From: an uncultured Parabacteroides sp.
GTDB taxonomy: Bacteria; Bacteroidota; Bacteroidia; Bacteroidales; Tannerellaceae
DNA length: 6,307 nucleotides
NCBI GenBank assembly: GCA_900770835.1
Contig: CAAGLQ010000113.1
Span: 1-6,307, forward strand
Direction: 5' to 3'
Notes under the pieces: model-generated
The model's database searches: none
What the model was told of the DNA's origin: nothing
The model's input: only the letters and a program-made list of their open reading frames with translations
Position numbers and translations under genes: made by a program
Part shown: positions 1 through 4,793 of the stretch, piece by piece
How positions within the stretch are numbered: position 1 is the first letter of the stretch
Layout of the letters: each line of letters begins with the position of its first letter

Positions 1-171
1 CTCCTGACTTGCGATGTCAATGACAGGCTCTACTGCCTTGATAAAGTCCTGCTGTTTCTTCTTGCGCTGAGCCTTTGCCGCCTCGGCACAATGTTCTGAG
101 CAATACTTCTGCGAACCGCAGTTGCAAGTGAACTCCTTGCCGCAGAAAGCACATTTTCTTGTTTTTCTCAT
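1..171 (-). CDS. Cys-rich N-terminus of a mobile-element helix-turn-helix protein (partial, runs off left edge)
   Basis: An open frame of 57 codons starts at the ATG at 171-169 and is still open at base 1, so only the N-terminus is visible. It begins MRKTRKCAFCGKEF and has six cysteines, at residues 7, 10, 16, 18, 24 and 28. The CxxCGKxF and YCSxxC pattern looks like a small zinc-ribbon or knuckle. A very basic stretch follows (AQRKKKQQ, about residues 34-41). I recognise this as the start of a Bacteroidales protein, usually annotated as helix-turn-helix domain-containing, that is carried by integrative and mobilizable elements and may act as an excision or regulatory factor. The HTH domains would lie beyond the window, so that part is family knowledge and not visible here. 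Upstream is a long leader with a consensus promoter and arrays of hexamers. The start is supported by the conserved basic N-terminus; there is no clear Shine-Dalgarno site. Confidence 0.75.
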   Translation of the reverse strand, partial: MRKTRKCAFCGKEFTCNCGSQKYCSEHCAEAAKAQRKKKQQDFIKAVEPVIDIASQE

Positions 172-208
172 TCGATTCCGAATTATGTGGTTTTACATCC
201 ATTTTCGC

Positions 209-273
209 GTAAACCACCACGGAGTAAACTCATGTAAACCGAAGACAACCCTTGTCAACTCCTTCCACGATAT
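209..273. promoter_or_regulatory. Array 1 of GTNAAC-type hexamers at 10-bp spacing (possible integrase arm sites or operators)
   Basis: GTAAAC occurs at 209, 224 and 234, GACAAC at 244 and GTCAAC at 254. The last four start exactly 10 bp apart, so they face the same side of the helix. The array ends in CCTTGTCAACTCCTTCCACG (250-269), which is nearly repeated at the end of array 2. Regular hexamers on one helical face suggest cooperative protein binding. I favour recombinase or excision-factor arm sites because of the mobile-element gene next door, but operators controlling that gene are an alternative. Confidence 0.6.
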
Positions 274-324
274 TTCTTTTTTCAAACGAGGTCACTTCCT
301 TTCTTCTTTCCCTTTAGTATTCGA

Positions 325-374
325 GTCAACCAAAGTAAACGCTTGTAAACCCTTGTCAACTCTGTCCACGAGAT
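325..374. promoter_or_regulatory. Array 2 of GTNAAC-type hexamers at 10-bp spacing
   Basis: GTCAAC at 325, GTAAAC at 335, GTAAAC at 345 and GTCAAC at 355 start exactly every 10 bp. The terminal block 351-374 repeats 250-273 with few mismatches, an offset of 101 bp. Both arrays have the same orientation and lie inside the predicted leader of the leftward Cys-rich gene. Two matching arrays make chance an unlikely explanation. Confidence 0.65.
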
Positions 375-419
375 AGCAAAATAAAAGCTCCCTAAATTCT
401 CCGCGGTAGAAATACGTTG

Positions 420-451
420 CAAAAATAAGCGGAAAATCGGGAACTACCAAA
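420..451 (-). promoter_or_regulatory. Bacteroidetes-type promoter reading toward the Cys-rich gene
   Basis: On the minus strand, TTTG (451-448), 20 bp, then TATTTTTGC (427-419) fits the Bacteroidetes sigma-ABfr consensus TTTG-N19-21-TAnnTTTG. Transcription would start near 413-415 and run left, giving a leader of roughly 240 nt before the ATG at 171. Both hexamer arrays would lie in that leader. No other consensus promoter was seen closer to the gene. Confidence 0.55.
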
Positions 452-462
452 TAGCAAGTCAG

Positions 463-500
463 AAGTGTTAAAATCTAATACGTACTGATAATCAACACTT
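463..500. repeat. 7-bp inverted repeat in the presumed junction region
   Basis: AAGTGTT (463-469) and AACACTT (494-500) are perfect inverted copies around a 24-bp spacer that contains the palindrome TACGTA. There is no T-tract on either side, so it is not an obvious terminator. It could belong to an attachment site, but seven base pairs in AT-rich DNA may be chance. Confidence 0.3.
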
Positions 501-524
501 TAATTATAGGTATTTTTCGTCGTT

Positions 525-558
525 TATGGTTGTTTTGAGGTCTCTAAATACAACCATA
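525..558. repeat. Perfect 9-bp inverted repeat spanning the 3' end of the kinase-LRR gene
   Basis: TATGGTTGT (525-533) and ACAACCATA (550-558) are exact inverted copies with a 16-bp spacer. The right arm is coding sequence of the last leucine-rich repeat (YGC), the stop codon (544-546) is in the spacer, and the left arm is outside the gene. No T-run follows, so intrinsic termination is not well supported. Recombination-site structure at an element junction is possible. Confidence 0.5.
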
Positions 559-1791
559 GAAAGCACCATCCCCAATCGTGGTAACTGAATTTGGAAAACG
601 AATTGAGGTCAAGTCTACACAAAAACTGAAAGTACCATCCCCAATCGTGGTAACTGAATCAGGCAAATGAATCGAGGTCAAAGACCAGCACAAGAGCCCA
701 GCAAAAGCACCATCACAAATCACTGTGGTTCCCTCCTTGATTTCATAGTTTGTCAAGTTTCTATTTGCTTTGAACAACCTCGCACCATCCGGACTATACA
801 GAACTCCATACTCATCCTTAATGGCTTGCTCTTTATCTTCATCCGTTACATCCGTCCTCAATACTTGTACTTTTGGTCTCTTCGGCTCTTGCAAAATAAA
901 CAAGCGGAATGAAATCATGCCAAGACTATTCTTGGCGTGAGCCATCAAGAAGGTGGAGAAAAGCGTGGACAGTTCTGTATTGGTAGTCAATGAGCAAAGA
1001 GCTGGCAAGACTGCCGATTTACCTAAATCCAAATAGTCGGAAGCGGCAAACAGCAGGCGATCAGAAGCGGCAAACTGATCGTAGAGCGAGGGTTGCAAAG
1101 CAATCGCTTTCAAAGAGAGGGCGATGGTGGCAATCGAGAAATCATCAATATGCTCATTGAAATCGGCTGCTGTTCGCAAGGGATGGCGAAAGTCTGGACT
1201 TCCCAATTCCCCAGCTTGCTCCCCTTGCATAGCCGGTACGAACATGCCGTCATAATCCACCAAGACCAACGAGCCATCCGCTTTCACCAAGATATTGTCC
1301 GGCTTCAGATCACCATGCGCAAAGGGTTGCGACAAAAGCCATGCACCCATGCGGCAAAAGCGATAGGCCAATAGCTGCAAAGCATAGGTGTCCTGCAAGT
1401 GCGCCCGTAGATAACGATCCAAAGGTTCACCCTCCACCCAATCCATCACCAACACGGGGTATTCTTCCGCATCCCCTTGTGAGGTATCGACAAATAGCTC
1501 CTTCTCCAAGAAGCGGAAGTGCACGAGGTAGGGCGAAGAGACAAACTCCAGCTCCTCCGCAATCCTGCGGTAGTTCGCTTGCCGTCCCTCCTGATCTCGG
1601 GTGAAGCACTTCACGGCATAGAGCCGCTTCGTCTGCTCGTCCCGCATCTTGAACACCACGCCAAAGTTGCCGCTCGACATCACGGGGTTCCCCTTGTCAT
1701 CCAACACCGGACGCAAAGCATTGTATTGATCGAAGTTATCCTCCGCTGATCGAATCGCCTCAATATATTCAGATATAAGTGGGTATTGCAT
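544..1791 (-). CDS. Ser/Thr-type protein kinase fused to BspA-like leucine-rich repeats, probably 3'-truncated
   Basis: A 415-residue protein with no signal peptide or membrane segment, so probably cytosolic. The kinase domain spans about residues 37-300. It has a Gly-rich loop SSGNFGVVF (39-47), Lys61 in AVK, the catalytic loop HGDLKPDN (159-166; Asp161, Lys163, Asn166) and the Mg-binding motif DYDG in place of DFG (Asp179), followed by MFVP, ELGSPDFRHP and IDDFS. The DYDG-MFVP arrangement recalls bacterial YegI-like kinases. All catalytic residues are present, so it should be active. The C-terminus switches to BspA-type repeats (LRR_5) from about residue 340: one divergent unit, then two 23-residue units (370-392, 393-415) with LTSI..P.SVTTIGDG.F. 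The protein ends mid-repeat at GAFYGCI, which points to a lost 3' end. Substrate and role are unknown; the LRRs may bind a partner. The ATG at 1791 follows a consensus promoter closely. Confidence 0.85.
   Translation of the reverse strand: MQYPLISEYIEAIRSAEDNFDQYNALRPVLDDKGNPVMSSGNFGVVFKMRDEQTKRLYAVKCFTRDQEGRQANYRRIAEELEFVSSPYLVHFRFLEKELFVDTSQGDAEEYPVLVMDWVEGEPLDRYLRAHLQDTYALQLLAYRFCRMGAWLLSQPFAHGDLKPDNILVKADGSLVLVDYDGMFVPAMQGEQAGELGSPDFRHPLRTAADFNEHIDDFSIATIALSLKAIALQPSLYDQFAASDRLLFAASDYLDLGKSAVLPALCSLTTNTELSTLFSTFLMAHAKNSLGMISFRLFILQEPKRPKVQVLRTDVTDEDKEQAIKDEYGVLYSPDGARLFKANRNLTNYEIKEGTTVICDGAFAGLLCWSLTSIHLPDSVTTIGDGTFSFCVDLTSIRFPNSVTTIGDGAFYGCI
560..659. repeat. 69-bp tandem repeat encoding leucine-rich repeats
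   Basis: The blocks 560-590 and 629-659 are 31 bp long and differ at one base, 69 bp (23 codons) apart. Both encode SVTTIGDG plus flanks. A third, divergent copy lies near 703-735 with six extra bases. Near-identity at the DNA level indicates recent repeat duplication or gene conversion, typical of BspA-type repeat genes, and makes copy number likely to vary between strains. Confidence 0.8.
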
Positions 1792-1813
1792 AAGCTATCA
1801 GGTTGATCTCCTG

Positions 1814-1844
1814 CAAATGTAGGTCGTTTTTCCTTTACCCCAAA
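1814..1844 (-). promoter_or_regulatory. Consensus Bacteroidetes promoter of the kinase-LRR gene
   Basis: Minus strand: TTTG (1844-1841), exactly 19 bp, TACATTTGC (1821-1813). This is a full match to TTTG-N19-21-TAnnTTTG. The start site should fall near 1808, leaving a leader of only about 15-20 nt. The AGGAG at 1812-1808 (16 nt from the ATG) overlaps the likely start point, so it probably does not serve as a ribosome site. Confidence 0.7.
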
Positions 1845-1885
1845 AGATTGGGCTGAGAAATAATATAGAATTAATGGATCTAATG

Positions 1886-1913
1886 GTGCGCTTTAAGTTA
1901 GTGCGCTTTAAGT
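1886..1913. repeat. Pair of 13-bp direct repeats upstream of the kinase promoter
   Basis: GTGCGCTTTAAGT occurs at 1886-1898 and again at 1901-1913, exact copies with a 15-bp period. They lie about 40-70 bp upstream of the kinase -33 box and just beyond the terminator of the candidate small RNA. A regulator-binding site or a small replication-slippage duplication are both possible. Confidence 0.45.
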
Positions 1914-1943
1914 AGCGTGTAATGCAGATGATGGAACCTCCAT

Positions 1944-1975
1944 AAAAAAGAAAAAGCCATCCATCACGGACAGCC
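1944..1975 (-). terminator. Rho-independent terminator
   Basis: Minus strand: stem GGCTGTCC (1975-1968), loop GTGAT, arm GGATGGCT (1962-1955), then T-rich TTTTCTTTTTT down to 1944. All eight pairs form if G-U wobbles are allowed. On the plus strand the wobbles become A-C mismatches, so the signal is specific to leftward transcription. It closes the candidate small RNA and would also stop read-through from the ABC operon toward the kinase promoter. Confidence 0.65.
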
Positions 1976-2017
1976 AATCTCTAATTGTTAACCTTAAATC
2001 TAATACCATGAAAAACA
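1944..2017 (-). ncRNA. Candidate ~75-nt small RNA with its own promoter and terminator
   Basis: A -7 box TATATTTGC (2030-2022) predicts a start near 2017. The following RNA includes GGTATTAGATTTAAGGTTAA and ends in a terminator hairpin with a U-run at 1944-1975. The -33 position at 19-bp spacing reads TATG, one mismatch from TTTG. No reading frame is needed to explain the segment. The block GTATTAGATTTAAGGTTAAC looks familiar from many Bacteroidales intergenic regions, and it may belong to a family of paralogous small RNAs reported in Bacteroides; that assignment is from memory and unverified. Its targets cannot be read from the window. On the opposite strand the same DNA shows only a 7-codon ATG frame (2008-2031), which I take as incidental. 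Confidence 0.55.
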
Positions 2018-2021
2018 CGAT

Positions 2022-2053
2022 GCAAATATAGGGGTTTTATGTTATGTAGCATA
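2022..2053 (-). promoter_or_regulatory. Putative promoter of the small RNA
   Basis: TATATTTGC (2030-2022) matches TAnnTTTG plus the frequent following C. The -33 element is weak: TATG at 2053-2050 with a 19-bp spacer. The match of this box with a terminator about 45-70 nt downstream is what makes the call. Confidence 0.5.
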
Positions 2054-2258
2054 CTTTTCCGACATAAATCTGCTATTGGTTAATGTTTTTTAGGGAAATC
2101 ATGATTGTATGGTTATCAAATGTTATCTCATTCGCTCAAATACATGGCAGATGGAAGTTCTGCTTTCTCGATCGGATGATAGATGATTAACTATTAAATG
2201 TTTTCCACATTGGCATCAAGATGCTCAAGGATTGGGTTGAAAAAGTCCATGATAGGTT
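2031..2258. other. AT-rich intergenic stretch without a recognised gene
   Basis: Between the small RNA promoter and the 21-bp repeat block I see no conserved protein, tRNA or rRNA. The only item is an 18-codon minus-strand frame (2250-2194) starting MDFFNPILEHL, which begins 8 bp after the stop of the Phe-rich repeat ORF. It is too short to call a gene. Confidence 0.5.
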
Positions 2259-2360
2259 CTAAAATCTTTGTTCAAAAGTTTTGAACGCACATTCAAAAGA
2301 ATGGAACGCACGTTCAAAAGTACTGAACGTACATTCAAAAGTTTTGAACGTAAAATTCAT
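2259..2360 (-). CDS. 33-codon Phe-rich heptad ORF over the 21-bp repeats (doubtful)
   Basis: An ATG at 2360 opens a frame that reads through all four 21-bp repeats and stops at 2259. It gives MNFTF followed by heptads of the form xTFE(C/R)(T/A)F. Because 21 bp equals seven codons, a repeat array free of stops gives this automatically. Differences between units change amino acids (K/S/H, T/S, C/R/Q, T/A/R) rather than sitting at silent positions, which argues against selection on a peptide. No ribosome site or consensus promoter is visible upstream. It is recorded because the frame is intact with a well-placed ATG; the DNA repeat is the safer reading. Confidence 0.15.
   Translation of the reverse strand: MNFTFKTFECTFSTFERAFHSFECAFKTFEQRF
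2271..2354. repeat. Four 21-bp tandem repeats with palindromic core
   Basis: Units start at 2271, 2292, 2313 and 2334 and follow TTCAAAAGnnnTGAACGyAC. Units 1 and 4 carry the perfect palindrome TTCAAAAGTTTTGAA, while units 2 and 3 keep only the outer arms. A 21-bp period is two helical turns, so any bound dimers would line up on one face. The block lies 112 bp downstream of the last exporter gene. I recall similar intergenic repeats in Bacteroidales but know no assigned function. Confidence 0.8.
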
Positions 2361-2465
2361 ACCGTATGATTGACTCTTTGCAGCCTACTTAGCTACTTTT
2401 GGGAGCCAACCGCAGACAAAAAGATTGCTGAACAGGCTTTGAACCTACCGTGAAGGTCTGGCTAT

Positions 2466-3581
2466 TCACCCCACCTTCCGATAACTCCTTATGGCCCAGC
2501 TCCAGACAACAAGGGCATAGAGGGAGAGGGCATAGAAGTTGGGCAGGAGGTCGTGGAAGGTGCTGCCTTTGAGATAGAGCGCACGCATCACCTCGATGAA
2601 GTAGCGGAAGGGATTGACGAGGGTGATGGCTTGCGCCCACCTCGGCATACTGGCAATAGGAGTCAGCAGACCGCTAAGCAGGATGAAGATGACCAGGAAG
2701 AAGAACATCACCAAGGCGGCTTGCTGGGCCGTGTCGGAATAGTTGGAGACAATCAACCCCAGGCTCGACACCACAAGGATAAAGAGCGTGGCGAACAGAT
2801 AGATCAACCCGAGGCTGCCCGCAGGCACATAGCCGTAGATCAACCGAGTCAACAACATGGAATAGGATAAAATGAAGAGACCCACCGCCCAGTAAGGGAT
2901 CAGCTTCGAAAAGATAAACGCAAAACGACCAATGGGAGTTACGTTGATTTGCTCGATGGTGCCTTTCTCCTTCTCCCCCACAATGTTGAGCGCAGGCAAA
3001 AAGCCGACGATGAGCACCAAAAGCATGGCGATCAACCCGGGAATCATGAAGTACTTGTAATCTAACGTAGCGTTGTAGAGATAACGGGGAGCTACCTCCA
3101 TCTCCGGTTGCATGATGGGGGAAACGACGGCTCCCTGCTCTTCTCGCAACTCCATCGCATAGTCGGTGATGATCTGCGAGAGATAGGAAGATCCTAACCC
3201 TGCCTTCACGCCATTGACCGCATTGGCGGAGATCAGCACATGGCTCACTCCCTCTCGCACCAAGTTCCGCTCGAAATCGGGCTCGATCTCTACGATGAAG
3301 TCGGCATCGCCAGCCTCTACGTGATGTAAAGCCGCCTCATAGGTGGAGGAGACATCGGTCAGCGTGAAATAGGTGGAGGCCGACAGCTTTTGGATCAAAC
3401 GCTGCGACCAGCCGCTATGGTCGTTATCGATCACGCTGAGGGTCAAATTCTTCACCTCCTGCGTAGCTGCCCGAGGCATCAGGTTGATCATACCGATTGG
3501 CAGCATGACGAAGACGATGGGCAGGATGATGTTGCGCATCATCTGTTTGAACTCTTTTTCGATGAGATAAGGAAGGATCAT
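2466..3581 (-). CDS. ybhR: ABC-2 exporter permease, YbhR type
   Basis: A 371-residue inner-membrane subunit of the exporter encoded with the two upstream genes. The first membrane segment is at about residues 19-36. A periplasmic domain of about 140 residues follows, then five more hydrophobic segments from about residue 178 to 366. The cytoplasmic GEKEKGTIEQ segment (202-211) fits the coupling region that contacts the ATPase. YbhR-like signatures are NATLDYKYF (170-178) and VNPFRYF (332-338). The length matches E. coli YbhR (about 370). The start lies 9 bp after the stop of the YbhS-type gene, implying one transcript and a heterodimeric permease. YbhR-family exporters are linked to drug and cation efflux, but the substrate here cannot be read. 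No clear terminator follows within about 100 bp of the TGA stop. Confidence 0.9.
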   Translation of the reverse strand: MILPYLIEKEFKQMMRNIILPIVFVMLPIGMINLMPRAATQEVKNLTLSVIDNDHSGWSQRLIQKLSASTYFTLTDVSSTYEAALHHVEAGDADFIVEIEPDFERNLVREGVSHVLISANAVNGVKAGLGSSYLSQIITDYAMELREEQGAVVSPIMQPEMEVAPRYLYNATLDYKYFMIPGLIAMLLVLIVGFLPALNIVGEKEKGTIEQINVTPIGRFAFIFSKLIPYWAVGLFILSYSMLLTRLIYGYVPAGSLGLIYLFATLFILVVSSLGLIVSNYSDTAQQAALVMFFFLVIFILLSGLLTPIASMPRWAQAITLVNPFRYFIEVMRALYLKGSTFHDLLPNFYALSLYALVVWSWAIRSYRKVG

Positions 3582-3590
3582 ATTCGAAGC

Positions 3591-4697
3591 TTATAAGCGG
3601 GTTTTAAATAATTTCCAGGAAACTAACAACAGCACTATCGCCATCAACGCCAACACGGCGGTCTCGTGCAAGACATAACGCATCTCCACCCCTTGGATCA
3701 TCAACTTGCGTACGACGGCAATGTACCAACGAGCAGGGACGATGTTGGAAACACGTTGCAACGCCTCCGGCATACTCTCGATCGGGAAGGCCAATCCGGA
3801 GAGATAGACCGTCGGCACGATGAGCAACAGCGAGAGCAACATGGCCGCTAATTGGCTATTTACCACCGTGGAGATGAAGAGACCGAGCAACAAAGCCACC
3901 AAGATGTAGAGCAAGGTAATCGCTACCAGCCCGACGAGGCTTCCTGCGATAGGGATATGAAGCAGGAAGGTGGAGAGCAGCAGGATGGTCGTGAGGTTAA
4001 GACAGGAGATCACGAAATAGGGTACCAGCTTCGCCAACACAATGACGATAGGTGGCAACGGAGAGGCCAAGAGCACCTCCATCGTGCCCATCTCCTTCTC
4101 ACGCACAATAGAAATACTGGTCATCATGGCACAAATCAACATCAGGATCAGGCCAATAACGCCCGGCACGAAGTTGTATTCGCTTTTGCTCTGCGGATTA
4201 TAGAGCATACGCACAGTAGGGACGATCTGAAACGTAGGTTTCACGCCCATCTCCTCCGCATAGCGCTGTGCGAAGGCGGCCAAGATCTGGCTGGCATAAC
4301 CGGTGCGCATCGAAGCTTGATTGGGTTCGGAGCCATCGGTCAATAGTTGTACGGAGGCTCGTCCGGAGTGACGTAAGTCTCCCGCAAAATGATCATTGAA
4401 GACCAACACCACATCAATCTTATTCTCCCGGAACAGACGGTCGATCGCTGAATCGTCGAACAGCTCAGCCTCTAACGTGAAGTAACGGTTATGCGCAAAG
4501 TGCTCTCGGATACGGGTCGTCACCTCATCCTGTGAATAGTCGAGAATGGCCAACCGGGCATTCTTCACCTCCGTGGTGATCGCAAAGCCGAAAAGGATGA
4601 TCATCACGATAGGCATCACCAGCAGGATCAGCATCGTGCGCTTATCCCGGAAGATATGATAGAACTCTTTTCTGACAAAAGATAGAAATCGCTTCAT
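3591..4697 (-). CDS. ybhS: ABC-2 exporter permease, YbhS type
   Basis: A 368-residue inner-membrane permease. It has a cytoplasmic basic N-terminus (MKRFLSFVRKEF), a first membrane helix at about 21-41, a periplasmic domain at about 43-175, then hydrophobic helices at about 177-198, 217-240, 251-279, 281-303 and 345-363. The TDGSEPNQ segment (120-127) in the periplasmic domain and REKEMGTMEVLL (199-210) in the cytoplasm match YbhS, whose E. coli form has the same DGSEPN motif. The length is as expected for the family. It should pair with the YbhR-type subunit and be driven by the tandem ATPase. Translation starts at the ATG at 4697 after an AT-rich leader without a Shine-Dalgarno site, common in this phylum. 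A REP-like hairpin pair sits just upstream, which could lower expression relative to the ATPase. Confidence 0.9.
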   Translation of the reverse strand: MKRFLSFVRKEFYHIFRDKRTMLILLVMPIVMIILFGFAITTEVKNARLAILDYSQDEVTTRIREHFAHNRYFTLEAELFDDSAIDRLFRENKIDVVLVFNDHFAGDLRHSGRASVQLLTDGSEPNQASMRTGYASQILAAFAQRYAEEMGVKPTFQIVPTVRMLYNPQSKSEYNFVPGVIGLILMLICAMMTSISIVREKEMGTMEVLLASPLPPIVIVLAKLVPYFVISCLNLTTILLLSTFLLHIPIAGSLVGLVAITLLYILVALLLGLFISTVVNSQLAAMLLSLLLIVPTVYLSGLAFPIESMPEALQRVSNIVPARWYIAVVRKLMIQGVEMRYVLHETAVLALMAIVLLLVSWKLFKTRL

Positions 4698-4730
4698 TTC
4701 ATTATTAATTTTATTTTAAATGCCATTCAT

Positions 4731-4790
4731 GCGCCCTGAAAGGGCAACCAGCGCATAGCCCAGGGCAAAGCGAAGCGACACCCTGGGTTC
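4731..4790. repeat. REP-like double hairpin between exporter genes
   Basis: Two palindromes fill the 96-bp gap between the ATPase and the YbhS-type gene. One is GCCCT-GAA-AGGGC (4733-4745); the other is CCCAGGG (4759-4765) paired with CCCTGGG (4781-4787) around a loop containing GCGAAGCG. No T-run follows either hairpin, so they are not standard terminators. This CCCAGGG/CCCTGGG plus GCCCT/AGGGC combination is one I recall as a widespread Bacteroidales intergenic palindrome. Inside an operon it may stabilise or attenuate mRNA, splitting expression of ATPase and permeases. Confidence 0.7.
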
Positions 4791-4793
4791 CCT

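Larger units (their letters stand above)
1..535. mobile_element. Probable end of an integrative (tyrosine-recombinase type) element
   Basis: Inferred from three things. There is a Cys-rich gene of a type found on Bacteroidales integrative elements. Two arrays of 10-bp-phased GTNAAC hexamers lie next to it, resembling the arm-type sites found near the ends of such elements. The neighbouring kinase-LRR gene loses its repeat periodicity close to 535. No integrase gene, core site or second end is in the window, so the boundary is only approximate and could lie anywhere between about 375 and 545. Confidence 0.4.

Noticed and set aside
17..220. 67-codon minus-strand ORF over the left end
   Set aside because: It overlaps the Cys-rich gene in another frame, whose product has a recognisable zinc-ribbon-like pattern; the longer frame has no family features.
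209..374. CRISPR array
   Set aside because: The repeats are 6-bp hexamers at 10-bp pitch without repeat-spacer architecture, and no cas gene is present.
468..482. Short match between 471-481 and the small RNA block at 1996-2006 (AAATCTAATAC)
   Set aside because: Eleven bases shared in AT-rich DNA are expected by chance in a window this size, and no terminator follows the left copy.
2008..2031. Seven-codon plus-strand leader peptide (MKNTMQI)
   Set aside because: No gene follows on the plus strand; the same bases are better explained as the minus-strand small RNA and its -7 box.
2394..2401. Plus-strand TACTTTTG as a promoter -7 box
   Set aside because: No TTTG lies at the required 19-21 bp upstream, and it would read antisense into the exporter permease.
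2389..2640. 83-codon minus-strand ORF at the end of the YbhR-type gene
   Set aside because: Most of it is an out-of-frame shadow of the permease C-terminus with low-complexity His/Pro/Leu content.
3852..4346. 164-codon plus-strand ORF
   Set aside because: It lies entirely antisense to the YbhS-type permease and is very rich in Gln, His, Asp and Arg, typical of an antisense shadow.
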